From DATARH01 sp963773625 (GTDB taxonomy: Bacteria > Pseudomonadota > Alphaproteobacteria > ATCC43930 > CGMCC-115725), in NCBI GenBank assembly GCA_963773625.1, contig CAVZCJ010000004.1, positions 62,001 to 126,000 on the forward strand: DNA of 64,000 nt. The letters run 5' to 3'. The notes below the pieces were generated by a model, which made no database searches, had not been told where the DNA came from, and saw nothing but the letters and a program-made list of their open reading frames with translations. Of this stretch, positions 10,222-21,934 are shown in pieces (within the stretch, counting starts at the first letter, position 1; every line of letters starts with the position of its first letter). Made by a program: the position numbers and the translations under genes.

Positions 10222-11061
10222 ATGGCGAATTTCACCAGCGAAGACGTCGCCTATCTCAGCCACGGCGACCGCAAGATCATGGCCCGCATCTTCAAGCCGG
10301 AAGGCGCGGGGCCGTTCCCGTGCTTTATCGAACCTGCATGGCGGCGCCTGGAACAACGGCGACCTCGCCGACTCGCACCGGCCTCGGCGAATACCTCGCC
10401 TCGCGCGGCGTGGTGATGCCGACCCTCAATTTCCGCCACGGGCCGGACGGCTATCCGACCACGCTCGCCGACATCAATTACGGCATCCGCTGGGTCAAGG
10501 CGCACGCCAAGGAGCTGAAGATCGACCCGAACCGGGTCGCGATCGGCGGCGCAGTCGAGCGGCGGGCATCTGGCGATGCTGGTGGCGATGCGGCCCAACG
10601 ATCCGCGCTACGCGGCGATCCCGTGCCCGGGCTGCGACGACCCGAGCGTGCGCGGCGTCTTCATGCAGTGGCCGGTGATCAACCCGCTGTCGCGCTACAA
10701 GCACGCCAAGCGCCTCGTTGCCGCGGGCGACCCGCCGGCCTGGGCCGTCGGCATGGACAAGAAGCACGACATCTACTGGCATACCGAGGCCGAGATGGCC
10801 GAGGGCAACCCGATGCTGATCCTCGAGCGCGGCGAGAAGGTGGTGATGCCGCCGGCGGTGTGGCTGCAGGGCCGCCCCGACCTGACGCACGACTATCACG
10901 ACCCCGATTCGGACTTCCCGGGCAACGAGCCCGAGCGGTTCGTCTCGAATTATCGCAAGGCGGGCGGCGACATCGAGATCGCCTATTTCGATAACGCCGC
11001 GCGAAACACCGATGTTACGCATGCGCCGGTCTACGCCTTCATGCAGAAGCATGTGAAGTAA
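10222..11061 (+). CDS. Alpha/beta-hydrolase (esterase/lipase, HSL-like) frame broken
   Basis: About 278 residues after repair. An HGGAW oxyanion-hole motif (near 10340) and the nucleophile elbow GGQSSGGHL (near 10553) identify an alpha/beta-hydrolase of the hormone-sensitive-lipase or BD-FAE type; HDYHDPDSDFPGN and THAPVYAFM are in the cap and C-terminal region. GGGAGG 6 bases before the ATG at 10222 fixes the start. Three +1 changes near 10331, 10378 and 10552 divide it, one of them directly beside the catalytic serine motif. Likely a cytoplasmic esterase; substrate unknown. Confidence 0.75.
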
Positions 11062-11079
11062 GACCGAGCTGTTGAGCCG

Positions 11080-11124
11080 GCCCGCCCAACCCGCTATCAA
11101 GCGGGGCGGGCGGGCTTTCTTTTT
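11080..11124 (+). terminator. Rho-independent terminator after the hydrolase gene
   Basis: A 16-bp stem with two mismatches (GCCCGCCCAACCCGCT against AGCGGGGCGGGCGGGC) and a 5-base loop is followed by TTTCTTTTT. This is the clearest intrinsic terminator in the window and separates the hydrolase from purM. Confidence 0.9.
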
Positions 11125-11128
11125 GCGA

Positions 11129-12223
11129 GTGGCGGAGCTTGGCGACAGCGTAACATCGCAGCGAACCAGCACAAGGCGGCCGGCGTCGACATCGCCGAGG
11201 CCGATGCCGGGCTCAACAACATCGTCGCGCGCATCGTCGGCGACTTGGCCGAAATCGGGCTTCGGCGCGGTGCAATTGCCGATCGGCTATTTCGCCAACG
11301 TCGTCGATATCGGCGGCATTGGCCTCGCGATCACCACCGACGGGGTGGGCTCGAAGGCGATGATCGCCGACATGATGCGCAAATACGACACGATCGGCAT
11401 CGACTGCATCGCGATGAACGTCAACGATCTGCTCTGCGTCGGCGCGCGGCCGGTGTCGCTGGTCGACTACATCGCGGTCGAGAAGGCCGACGCGGCGATG
11501 CTCGACGGCATCGCGATCGGCCTGGCCGAGGGCGCGCGGCAATCGAACATCTCGATCACCGGCGGCGAGATTTCGCAACTGCGCGATGTCGTGCGCGGCT
11601 TCGACCTGGTCGGCACCGCGGTCGGCACCGTGCCGCTCGACCGCATCCTCGTCGGCCGCGACCTTCGAGCCCGGCGACCGCGTCATCGGCATCGCCGTCA
11701 GCGGCATCCATTCGAACGGCATGACCCTGACCCGCCGCGTCTTCTTCGAGCAGGCCGGGGCCAAGATCGACACGCATTTCGCCGAGCTCGGCTGCACGCT
11801 CGGCGAGGAACTGCTGCGCCCGACGCTCATCTATGTGCCCGGAGATCCTGGAGGTTCTGGATCAGGTCTCGTCGGTCAAGGCATTGATGCACATAACCGG
11901 CGACGGTCTGTTGAACCTGCCGCGGGTCGATGCCGAGATCGGTTTCGTGATCGACGAGTTGCCGCCGCCGCCGCCGCTCTTCGGCGCTGATCGAGAAGCT
12001 GGGCGGCATCAGCCGGGCCGAGATGTTCGAGGTCTACAACATGGGGATCGGCTTTTGCGTGGTCGTCGCCGAGGCCGATGCCGACCGCGACGCTCGACGA
12101 TCCTCGGCCGCCACGGCCGGCAAGCCTCGGTCATCGGCCACGCCGTCGCCGACCCGACGCAAATCGGTGCAACTGCCGCGCGAGAAACTGGTCGGCACCG
12201 GCAAGAAATTCCGCCCGGCATGA
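11129..12223 (+). CDS. purM: Phosphoribosylformylglycinamidine cyclo-ligase (AIR synthetase), frame broken
   Basis: PurM closes the imidazole ring of FGAM in purine synthesis. The reassembled product has the expected order of motifs: AAGVDIAEADAGLNNIV, GFGAVQLP, ITTDGVGSKAMIA, CIAMNVNDLLCVGARPV, ITGGEISQL, VIGIAVSGIHSNGMTLTR, MHITGDGLLNLPRV, FEVYNMGIGFCVVV. At least seven +1 changes (near 11249, 11661, 11840, 11988, 12090, 12105, 12165) fall within 0.95 kb, the highest density in the window; since purM is a core gene this points to sequence error. The N-terminus is uncertain: it lies just after the terminator, near 11129-11170. The last codons end in a TGA that overlaps the ATG of the HPt gene. 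Confidence 0.9.
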
Positions 12224-12549
12224 GCGAGGCGCCGGTGCTGGATGCCGCGGTGCTCGACGATCTGGTCGAGCACATCGGCGCCGACGCGGTGCGTGCGATC
12301 GTCGAAATCTTCATCGGCGAGTGCCATGAGCTGGCGGCGGCGATGAGCGCGTCGGCGAACCCGGCGGACGCGCGCCGCGCCGCGCATTCGCTGAAGAGCA
12401 GCGCCGGCCAGCTCGGCGCCGCGGCACTGGCCGAGGCGGCGCTGGCGGTCGAGATCGCCGCGAGCGGCAATTCTCCCGAGCTTGCGGCGAGCGTATCGCG
12501 GCGTTGATCGAGTGCGCCGCGGCTACCGAGCCGGCACTGGCGGCGCGTC

Positions 12550-12560
<11 letters not shown>
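12220..12560 (+). CDS. Single-domain histidine phosphotransfer (HPt) protein
   Basis: About 112 residues. The four-helix HPt signature AAHSLKSSAGQLGA contains the phospho-accepting histidine (about residue 57). HPt proteins shuttle phosphate between hybrid kinases and response regulators. ATGA overlap with purM means it is translated from the purM transcript. Near 12490 the frame changes by -1 or +2; in the new frame a helix rich in alanine continues to a stop at 12558. Its 3-prime end overlaps the 3-prime end of the converging sigma-54 activator gene by about 11 bases. With that gene and the hybrid kinase it makes a complete phosphorelay set. Confidence 0.8.
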
Positions 12561-13954
<1,394 letters not shown>

Positions 13955-14186
13955 GCGCTCTCCATGCGCGGCACCGACATTAACCTCGTTTGGTTTCAAA
14001 TGACTGAACACCCTCGGCAACACCATTATAAGGCGGTTGGCGCCTGCCGCACGATCGCAGCCAACCGGCGCAAATTAGCTTAAAAGTAACCTTGTTCGAT
14101 AAGCCTCTGCTCTCGACCCTTTTGACTGTGCTTTCGAAAAGGGCGCTCGCCTGAGCGAACATCGCAATAGCGACGACCGCTACGCG

Positions 14187-16871
14187 ATGCCCGACCCGGC
14201 GCTGAGCCTGTTCCGCGCGCGGTTGGCTGCCTTTGGCGACGGCGCTGTTCGGGGCCTTGGTCGTGCTGCTGATCGCGGGCGGCGTCGCCGAGCAGCTGTC
14301 GAGCGAAAAGAGCGCGATCGTCGAAGAGGCGCGCAAGCACACCTCGAACCTCGCGCGCGCCTTCGAGGAGCACATCCGGCGCACGCTCAAGGAAGTCGAC
14401 CAGGCGCTCCTGGTGCTGAAGCGCGGCTACGAAAGCGACCCGCAGCACTTCAAACTGTGGGAATGGCCCGGCAAGGAGCTGCTGCTGCAGGATTTGACGG
14501 TCCAGATCGCGATGGCCGACAAGAACGGCGTCATCGTCGGCACGACCGACGGGCCGGCGCCGGTCACCGTCTCGGTCCGGAACGAGGACTATTTCCTCTA
14601 CCACGTCGATCATGCCGCCGATTCGCTGTTCATCGGCAAGCCGGTCAAGGCCGGCGCGCGCCGGGCATTGGGCGATTCCGCTGTCGCGCCGGCTCAATGC
14701 CCGCGACGGCAGCTTCGCCGGGGTGATGATCGTCTCGCTCGACCCCTATTATCTGGCTCGGTTCTACGAGGCCGTCGATCTCGGCGCCGGCGGCACGGTG
14801 ATGCTGGTGGGGCGCGACGGGGTCGTGCGCGCCCGCGTCTCGTTCACCCGTCCCGAGCCGGGCAATCCCGACGACCTGACGCCGAAACTGACCGTCGGCG
14901 AAACCGTGATGCTGCAGCTCGCCGGCGAGGGCCGCCGCAGTTTTCATGTCGAGAGCGGGCTCGACAATGTCCGCCGCGTCGTCAGCTACAGCGAGCTGCG
15001 CGACTATCCGCTGATCGTCGGGGTCGGGCTCTCCGACAGCGATCTTTTCGCCGAATACGACGCCAGCCGCTCGCGCTTGGTCGGCGCGGCGATCGTCGTT
15101 TCGCTGTTCGTTATCGCCTTCACCGCGCTGCTCGTGCGCCAGATGGCGCGGCGCCAGCGCTCGGAGGTCGCTCTGGCCTCGCGGGAGGCCGAATTGTCCG
15201 AGATGCTGGATCTGCGCGAGCGCGCCGAGCGCGAGCTCGTCGCCAGCATGGAGCGGGCCGAGCAGGCCAACCGCGCCAAATCGGAATTCCTCGCGGTGAT
15301 GAGCCACGAGATCCGTACGCCGATGAACGGCGTCGTCGGCATGACCGGGCTCCTGCTCGACACCCCGCTTTCGCCCGACCAGCGCCGCTATGCCGAGATC
15401 GTCCGCGACTCGGCCGACCATCTGCTGTCGGTGATCAACGACATCCTCGATCTGTCGCGGCTCGAGGCCGACCGGCTGGTGCTCGACGAAGGCGACTTCG
15501 AGATCGAGCCGCTGGTGCAGAGCGTCTGCGACATGATGGCGCCGCGCGCCTACGCCAAGGGGCTCGATATCGGCTTCTACGTGGCGCCCGGGCACGCCGG
15601 CTTCGGCGCATGGCGACGCCGGCCGCATCCGCCAGGTGCTCTACAACCTGGTCGGCAACGCGATCAAGTTCACCGAGAAGGGCGGCGTCGCGATCTCGGT
15701 GGCGCCGGTGGCGCGTGCCGCGCGGCGGCCTCGGCCAAGCCACGCTTCCTGCTGCGTTTCGATGTCGCCGATACCGGCATCGGCATCCCGCCGGCGGCGC
15801 TGTCGACCCTGTTCGAGCAGTTCACCCAGGGCGACGCGACCGTCGCGCGCCGCTACGGCGGCACCGGGCTCGGCCTGTCGATCTCACGCAAGCTTGCGGC
15901 GCTGATGGGCGGGACGATCGGCGTCGCCAGCGAAGAGGGGCAGGGAAGCCAGTTCTGGTTCACCGCCGCGCTGGCCCCGGCGCGCGGCGCGCGCGGATGC
16001 CGTGCCGCCGCCCGGATCTTGGCGGGCATGCGCGTGCTGGTTGTCGACGACAACGCGATCAACCGCGAGATCATGGAGAAGCAGCTCAAATCTTGGCAGG
16101 CCGAGCCCGATTCTTGGTCGCGGAACCCGAGACCGTGGTCGCCGCTGTCCCTTCAGGCGGCGCGATTCCGGCGACGGCTTTAGCTGCGGCAATCCTCGAC
16201 CACACGATGCCGGGGCTTGACGGTTTGGCGCTGGCGCGGCTGATCCGCGCCGAGCCCGAGCTTGCCGGAGATGCGGCTGGTGCTCGCGACCTCCTCGACC
16301 GGGCCCGAACTGCAGCGCGACGCCACCGCTGCCGGCATCGCCACCGTTCTGGTCAAGCCATGCTCGCCCTCGTCGCTCCTCGCCGCGATCACGAGCCCGC
16401 CCGAGGCGCTAGCCGCGGCCAGCGGGAATGGTCGCGCCAGTCGCGGACGCGGCGATGGGTGCCGCGATCGGCGCCGGGCTGCGCGTGCTGGTCGCCGAGG
16501 ACAACAAGGTCAACCAGGCCGTCGTCAAGCAGATGCTCGAAAAGCTCGGCTGCCGGGTCGATGCGGTTGCCAACGGGCTGGAGGCGGTCGAGGCGGTGCG
16601 CCTCGCGCCCTATCACCTGGTCTTCATGGATGTGCAGATGCCCGAGATGGATGGGCTCGCCGCGACCGGCGCCATCCGCGCCCTGCACCAGCCCGACCGC
16701 CGCGACGTGTGGATCGTCGCGCTGACCGCCAACGCCTTCGCCGAGGACGCGCAGCGTTGCCTGGCCGCCGGGATGAACGATTTTCTCGCCAAGCCGATCC
16801 GGCCGCACGATCTCAAATCCTGTCTCGAACGCGTGCCCGCGGTGATCGCCGCCCGCACCGCCGCGCAATAG
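14187..16871 (+). CDS. Hybrid histidine kinase with periplasmic sensor and two receiver domains, frame broken
   Basis: Roughly 890 residues. A TM segment (ALFGALVVLLIAGG) precedes a periplasmic Cache/PDC-like sensor (VAMADKNGVIVG-type core, SVRNEDYFLYH), then a second TM, a coiled linker, HisKA with SHEIRTPMNG, HATPase_c (DVADTGIGIPP, YGGTGLGLSISRKL), a receiver (VLVVDDNAINREIM, ILDHTMPGLDG) and a second receiver (VLVAEDNKVNQAVV, VFMDVQMPEMDG). About ten +1-type changes, for example near 14237, 14670, 15605, 15740, 16105, 16265 and 16435. Start assigned to ATG 14187, weakly supported. The terminal receivers need an HPt partner, and one is encoded 2 kb upstream. Confidence 0.88.
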
Positions 16872-16927
16872 CGTCGCAAGCTTTCGCAAACCTTGAAGCG
16901 GTGGCTCCGGCAACCCATCATCGGCGT

Positions 16928-17819
16928 ATGGAAGAGTTCGCCGTCCATCCCGAGCCCGACGATCCGCGCCTGACGCGCACCGTCGCCGGGATCGACCACG
17001 AGGGCAGGCCCGTCGAGACCGCGGTCGTTATGGAGCGGCCACTGACGCTGTTTTTGAATGGCCGCGAGATCGTCACGATGATGACGATCGGCGACCATCC
17101 CGACTACCTTGCGGTCGGATATCTGCTCAATCAGAACATGCTGTTGCCGGACGATCGGATCACCGGCATCGAATACGACGATCCTGACGATCCCGAATTC
17201 GTTGTCGTTCGCACCGAGCGCGAGACCGATTTCGAGGACAAGCTCAAGAAGAAGACGCTGACCTCGGGTTGCGCCCAGGGCACCGTGTTCGGCGATCTGA
17301 TGGAGAGGTTCGACGAGATCCGCCTCGATCCCGCCGCGATCCTCAAGACCTCCTGGCTCTATGCGCTGACCCGCAAGATCAACACCGCGCCGAGCCTTTA
17401 TCTGACCGCCGGCGCGATCCACGGCTGCGTGCTTGTGCGAGGAAGACCGGCCGCTGCTCTACATGGAGGACGTTGGCCGCCATAACGCGATCGACAAGAT
17501 CGCCGGCTACATGCACCTCAACGGCATCTCGCCCGTCGGCAAGATCTTCTACACCACCGGGCCGCCTTACCTCCGAAATGGTGATCAAGACGGTGCAGAT
17601 GCGGCATCCCAATCCTGATCTCGCGCTCGGGCTTCACCGCCTGGGGTGTAGAGCTTGCACAGCAGGCCGGTCTCACCCTGATCGGCCGCGCCAAGGGCCG
17701 GCGCTTTGTCGCGCTCGCCGGCGCCGAGCGCATCGTCTTCGACAGCGACGGGCGCGAGGTCGGCCGAGGAAACCGCCGGCTCGTCGCGCAAGGCGAGCCT
17801 TCCCGAAGAAACCGCATGA
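16928..17819 (+). CDS. fdhD: FdhD, sulfur carrier/sulfurtransferase for formate dehydrogenase, frame broken
   Basis: About 296 residues after repair. FdhD moves sulfur from IscS to the bis-MGD cofactor of formate dehydrogenases. Visible: RPLTLFLNGREIVTMMTIGDHPDYLAVGYLL, the active-site region LTSGCAQGTVFGD, GAIHGCVL, YMEDVGRHNAIDKIAGY and SRSGFTAWGVELAQQ. The active-site loop has a single cysteine where the E. coli enzyme has CxxC. Four +1 changes near 17434, 17560, 17600 and 17760. The TGA overlaps the ATG of mobA (ATGA), so both Moco genes are coupled. No formate dehydrogenase gene is present in the window. Confidence 0.9.
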
Positions 17820-18436
17820 ATATCGCCGGCGTGCTGCTCGCGGGCGGGCTGGCGCGGCGCATGGGCGGCGGCGACAAGCCGCTGCGCACGATAGCCGGGC
17901 GGACGATTCTCGATTTGGTGATCGAGCGAATGCGACCGCAGGTCGCGGCGCTGTCGCTCAATGCGAATGGTGATCCGGCGCGGTTCGCGGCATATGGCCT
18001 GCCTGTCGTTGCCGATAGCGTGGCCGGCAATCCCGGTCCGCTTGCCGGGGTGCTGGCTGGCCTGGACTGGGCCGCCGAGTACCGGCCGGATTGCCCGTTG
18101 GTGGTCAGCGTCCCGACCGACGCGCCGTTTCTGCCGACCGATCTTGTCGCCCGCTTGAATTCCCAGATGGCGGCCGAGGGCGGCGATCTTGCTTGTGCCG
18201 CGTCCGGCGGACAGGCACATCCCGTGGTCGGCCTTTGGCCGGTGCGGCTGCGCCATGATCTGCGCCGCGCCCTGGTCGATGAAGGCATCCGCAAGGTCGA
18301 TGTATGGACGGCGCGGTACCGCCTCGTCACCGTGGCGTTTCCGAGCGAGCCGATCGACGCGTTCTTCAACGCCAACCGGCCGGAAGACCTCGATGTCGCC
18401 GCCGGTTTGCTCGGCGGCGGTAGCACTGCGAACTAG
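17816..18436 (+). CDS. mobA: Molybdenum cofactor guanylyltransferase
   Basis: 206 residues, intact. The N-terminal LLAGGLARRMGGGDKPL is the GTP-binding signature of MobA; ADSVAGNPGPLAGVLAGLDWA and the metal-binding PTDAPFLP follow. MobA attaches GMP to molybdopterin to form bis-MGD, the cofactor that FdhD sulfurates, so coupling with fdhD makes functional sense. Length matches the family. Confidence 0.95.
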   Translation: MNIAGVLLAGGLARRMGGGDKPLRTIAGRTILDLVIERMRPQVAALSLNANGDPARFAAYGLPVVADSVAGNPGPLAGVLAGLDWAAEYRPDCPLVVSVPTDAPFLPTDLVARLNSQMAAEGGDLACAASGGQAHPVVGLWPVRLRHDLRRALVDEGIRKVDVWTARYRLVTVAFPSEPIDAFFNANRPEDLDVAAGLLGGGSTAN

Positions 18437-18486
18437 AACCGACTAATAACAGGCGGTCTTCAATCGCCGGTTTGGGGAGGGCGGCG

Positions 18487-20193
18487 ATGCGGTTTGGGTT
18501 GTGGCTCGGGGTGTTGGTCGGTCTGGTCTTTGCGGCGTCGCCCGCCGACGCGCAATCGTCGCAGAACTGGCAGTGGTGCGTTAACAAGGACAATCGCTAT
18601 TCGCTCGATCTTGCGATCAACGGCTGCACCGCGATCATCCAGGGCGGCCACGAGACGCAGAGGAACCTGGCGGTCGCATTTTACGATCGCGGCAACGCCT
18701 ACGAGGACAAACACGACGACGAGCATGCGATTGCCGACTTCACCCGGGCGATCCAGCTCAATCCGCGCTATTCCGACGCTTTCAACAATCGCGGCAATGC
18801 CTATCGGCACCTGAGGGATTATGACCGCGCGCTCGCGGACTTCAACGAGGCGATCCGCCTTAATGCGCGCGATCCCGTGCCGTTCAACAACCGCGGTCTC
18901 GTTTACGAAGACTTGAAGGACTACGACCGCGCCATCGGTGACTACAACGAGGCGATCCGGCTCAACCCCCGTTATGTCCTGGCGCTCAACAATCGCGGCA
19001 ACGTTTATGTGGCGAAGAAAGGATACGACCTCGCCATCGCCGATTTCACCGAGGCGATCCGGCTCAATCCGAACTACGCACCCGCCTATAACGACCGTGG
19101 CATCGCGTATGACGACAAGGGGGAGTACGACCGCGCGATCGCCGATTACAACGAGGCCATCCGGCTCGATCCCACAGATCCGTTTCCTTACAACAATCGC
19201 GGCAATGTTTATGATACCAAGCGGGATTACGACCACGCCATCTCGGATTACAGCGAGGCAATCCGGCTCGATCCAAGCTATGCCGTAGCCCTGGTCAATC
19301 GTGGGGCGGCCTATAAGGCCAAGGGCGATTACGACCGCGCGATCGCCGATTACGACGTGGCGATCCATGTCGACCCGACCTACGTGCGGGCGTTCAACAA
19401 CCGTGGTCTCGCCTATCGGGCCAAGAAGGATGACGATCGCGCGATCGCCAATTACGACGAGGCGATCCGCCTCGATCCGACTTATGCCGTTGCCTACAGC
19501 AATCGCGGTTACGCCTACGAGGACAAGAAGGATTACGACCACGCCATCGCCGATTTCACCAAATACATCGAGATCAAGCCCAACGACGCCGGGGCGTATA
19601 ACAGCCGTTGCTGGGCACGGACGCTCGCCGGTCAACTCGGCGCGGCGCTAACCGATTGCGACGAGTCGCTGCGGCTGCGGCCCGATGACGCCAATACCTT
19701 GGACAGCCGCGCGCTCGCCTATTTGAAGCTCGGCCGTTTTGACGAGGCGATCGCCGATTACAACGCGGCCTTGCAGGCTGAGCCGCAATTGGCCAGTTCG
19801 CTCTTTGGGCGGGGTGTTGCCAAGCTGAGAAAGGGCGATACCGACGGCGGCAACGCCGATATCGCGGCGGCTAAGGCAATCCAAGCGGACGTCGCCGACG
19901 ATTTCGCGAGCTACGGGGTGACTTTGGCTGGCGAACCGGCTTCCGGCGCGCCTCAGCCCCAGGCGCCGGCCACGCCGCAACCGCAGGCTACGCCACAGTC
20001 ACCGGCCACGCCGCCGCCTGCCGCGCCGGAACCACCCGCTTCACCGCTGCCACCGGCTACGCCGCCAGAGCCGCCGGCTACGCCGCCACAGTCGCCGCCT
20101 GCCGCACCGGAACCACCCGCCACGCCGCCGGCTGCCGCGCCACCGCCGGCCACGTCCGGCGTGAGTACCGGGACGCCTAGTGGAAAGCCTTGA
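18487..20193 (+). CDS. Exported tetratricopeptide-repeat protein with proline-rich tail
   Basis: 568 residues, intact. Signal peptide (LWLGVLVGLVFAASPADAQ), a cysteine-containing linker, then about 12 consecutive 34-residue TPR units (consensus NNRGNAYxxKxDYDRAIADY), the last three diverged, and an 85-residue Pro/Ala/Gln tail typical of envelope-spanning or intrinsically disordered segments. The units are also visible as a 102-bp DNA periodicity. SD GGGGAGGG lies 4-10 bases before ATG 18487. A scaffold in the periplasm is likely; partner unknown. Its stop is overlapped by 17 bases by the converging small membrane-peptide gene. Confidence 0.9.
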   Translation: MRFGLWLGVLVGLVFAASPADAQSSQNWQWCVNKDNRYSLDLAINGCTAIIQGGHETQRNLAVAFYDRGNAYEDKHDDEHAIADFTRAIQLNPRYSDAFNNRGNAYRHLRDYDRALADFNEAIRLNARDPVPFNNRGLVYEDLKDYDRAIGDYNEAIRLNPRYVLALNNRGNVYVAKKGYDLAIADFTEAIRLNPNYAPAYNDRGIAYDDKGEYDRAIADYNEAIRLDPTDPFPYNNRGNVYDTKRDYDHAISDYSEAIRLDPSYAVALVNRGAAYKAKGDYDRAIADYDVAIHVDPTYVRAFNNRGLAYRAKKDDDRAIANYDEAIRLDPTYAVAYSNRGYAYEDKKDYDHAIADFTKYIEIKPNDAGAYNSRCWARTLAGQLGAALTDCDESLRLRPDDANTLDSRALAYLKLGRFDEAIADYNAALQAEPQLASSLFGRGVAKLRKGDTDGGNADIAAAKAIQADVADDFASYGVTLAGEPASGAPQPQAPATPQPQATPQSPATPPPAAPEPPASPLPPATPPEPPATPPQSPPAAPEPPATPPAAAPPPATSGVSTGTPSGKP

Positions 20194-20293
20194 TCGCGTT
20201 GACCAAGGTCTGAACGACGCCCCAAACCAGCGGAATCCCGACGAAGGTCCAGGCGAGGACCAGCTTAACCGCGTTGCTATTGCCGGCCATCAT
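20177..20293 (-). CDS. 38-residue membrane peptide, MFS (OxlT-like) transporter small subunit
   Basis: A 38-codon gene easily missed by length cut-offs. The product has one transmembrane helix (LVLAWTFVGIPLVWGVVQTL) after a short polar start. Its double ATG overlaps the TGA of the MFS gene just upstream (ATGATG over TGA), so translation is coupled. Small single-TM proteins of this type occur directly downstream of oxalate/formate-antiporter-like MFS genes and are annotated as MFS small subunits; that is my recollection of the family and not a search result. It overlaps the end of the TPR gene on the other strand. Confidence 0.75.
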   Translation of the reverse strand: MMAGNSNAVKLVLAWTFVGIPLVWGVVQTLVNAIKAFH

Positions 20294-21678
20294 TCGCCTC
20301 CTATCGCCGCTGCCGTCCGCGCTGCCGGCTCGTCCTTCATGTAATGCCGCTCGCTGACGGCCCTGACGCAGGCATTGCAGATGAACCCGACGACCAGCAG
20401 GCCGGCCATGATGTACATCGTCGTGTTATAGGCCTGCGCCGGCGGGACGCCGTGATCGACGTTGTATTGGCGGATGTAATTGACCAGCACCGGACCGAAG
20501 ATCCCGGCCATCGACCACGCGGTCAGCAGCATACCGTGGATCGCGCCGACATAGCGGGTGCCGAACATGTCCCGCAGATAGGCGGGCACAGTGGCGAACC
20601 CGCCGCCGTACATGCTGAAGATCACCGCGTAGCAGGCGACGAACAGGCCGACGCTGCCGATCGAACCGGTGTAGGGCACCAGCGCGTACAGCACCGTGCC
20701 CAACGCGAAGAAGCAGAAATAGGTGTTCTTGCGGCCGATATAGTCCGAGGTTGACGACCAAATGAACCGCCCGCCCATGTTGAACAGGCTGAACAGGCCG
20801 ACAAAACCCGAGGCGGCAACTGCGGTCACATGGCCCTTGAACATCTCCTGGCTCATCGCCGAAGCCTGGCCCAAGACGCCGATGCCGGCGGTGACGTTGA
20901 GGCAAAGAACCCACCAGATCAGCCAGAATTGCGGTGTCTTCAGCGCCTCGTAGACATAGACGTTTTGCGTCGTCACCAACCGCGACGACTGCACCCGCGC
21001 GACATAGCCTTCGGGAGCCCAGCCGTCGGCTGGGACCCGCACGATCGCCGCGCCGACCATCATGAAGCACAGGTAGATGAGACCCATGCAGATCCACGCC
21101 TCGGCGACGCCGACATGGGTCGGCGTCGTGAACTGCGCCATCAGCCAGACCGACAGCGGGGAGGCGATGAACGCGCCGCCGCCGAACCCCATGATCGCCA
21201 TGCCCGTCGCCATGCCGGGACGATCGGGGAACCATTTGATCAAGGTCGAGACCGGGGAGATATAGCCGATGCCCAGGCCGAACCCGCCAAGCACGCCATA
21301 GCCGAGGTAGATGAGCCACAGGGTATGGATGTAGACGCCAACCGCCGAGACCAGGAACCCACCGGACCAGCATAGGGCAGCGGTGAACATCGCCCGGCGC
21401 GGCCCGCCTTCCTCGACCCACCGGCCGAGCAGCGCCGCGGAGGCGCCGAGGAAAAAGATGCCGATGCTGAAGATCCAGCCGAGATCCGTCAGCTTCCAAT
21501 CGTCGGGAGCGGACTGAGTGATGCCGATCAGCTTACTAAGCGGCAGATTGAAAACGCTGAATGCGTAAGCCTGGCCGATGCACAGGTGAATGCACAGGGC
21601 GGCTGGCGGGATCAGCCAGCGGCTATATCCGGGCGCCGCAATGGTGCGCTCGCGCGCAAGAAACGATGAAGCAGCCAC
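20290..21678 (-). CDS. OxlT-like (oxalate/formate antiporter family) MFS transporter
   Basis: 462 residues, intact, with about 12 hydrophobic segments. The N-terminal CIGQAYAFSVFNLPLSKLIG, the LGGFGLGIGYISPVSTLIKWFPDRPGMATG loop region and FNMGGRFIWSSTSDYIGRKNTYF in the second half are characteristic of the OFA (oxalate:formate antiporter) group of MFS carriers for small carboxylates. A GTG start at 21678 is chosen because GGGGAGGGGAC precedes it directly. Coupled to a 38-residue membrane peptide downstream. No oxalate-degrading genes are nearby, so the substrate could be another monocarboxylate. Confidence 0.85.
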   Translation of the reverse strand: MAASSFLARERTIAAPGYSRWLIPPAALCIHLCIGQAYAFSVFNLPLSKLIGITQSAPDDWKLTDLGWIFSIGIFFLGASAALLGRWVEEGGPRRAMFTAALCWSGGFLVSAVGVYIHTLWLIYLGYGVLGGFGLGIGYISPVSTLIKWFPDRPGMATGMAIMGFGGGAFIASPLSVWLMAQFTTPTHVGVAEAWICMGLIYLCFMMVGAAIVRVPADGWAPEGYVARVQSSRLVTTQNVYVYEALKTPQFWLIWWVLCLNVTAGIGVLGQASAMSQEMFKGHVTAVAASGFVGLFSLFNMGGRFIWSSTSDYIGRKNTYFCFFALGTVLYALVPYTGSIGSVGLFVACYAVIFSMYGGGFATVPAYLRDMFGTRYVGAIHGMLLTAWSMAGIFGPVLVNYIRQYNVDHGVPPAQAYNTTMYIMAGLLVVGFICNACVRAVSERHYMKDEPAARTAAAIGGE

Positions 21679-21934
21679 GTCCCCTCCCCAAACTTTAATT
21701 TGTCCGGCCAAGCGCCGCTGTTGCGGTTACATTCGATCGGACCGGCCGCATTCGGCATGCCGGCAATTCAAGGATTATTTTAGAGCAATTTGGCTGTCAA
21801 CTCATCACCTCTGTTCTTAATTATTAGGGGCGAGTGCCCAAACGGCCGATTCTTCGTCCAATTAATTAATCCATGCGCGGTTTCCTGCCTTTGGGTTGTC
21901 GCGGCTTTGCTCTCGTGCCACGATCTCGGGCGTC

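Noticed and set aside
11129..12223. Programmed +1 ribosomal frameshifting as an explanation of the broken genes
   Set aside because: Sites share no slippery sequence, stop codon or downstream structure, several lie within 15 bases of each other, and they hit core genes at random places; sequence error explains this more simply.
18650..19900. Regular 102-bp DNA repeats considered as a CRISPR or satellite array
   Set aside because: The period equals 34 codons and encodes TPR units in one frame; there are no identical repeats with unique spacers.
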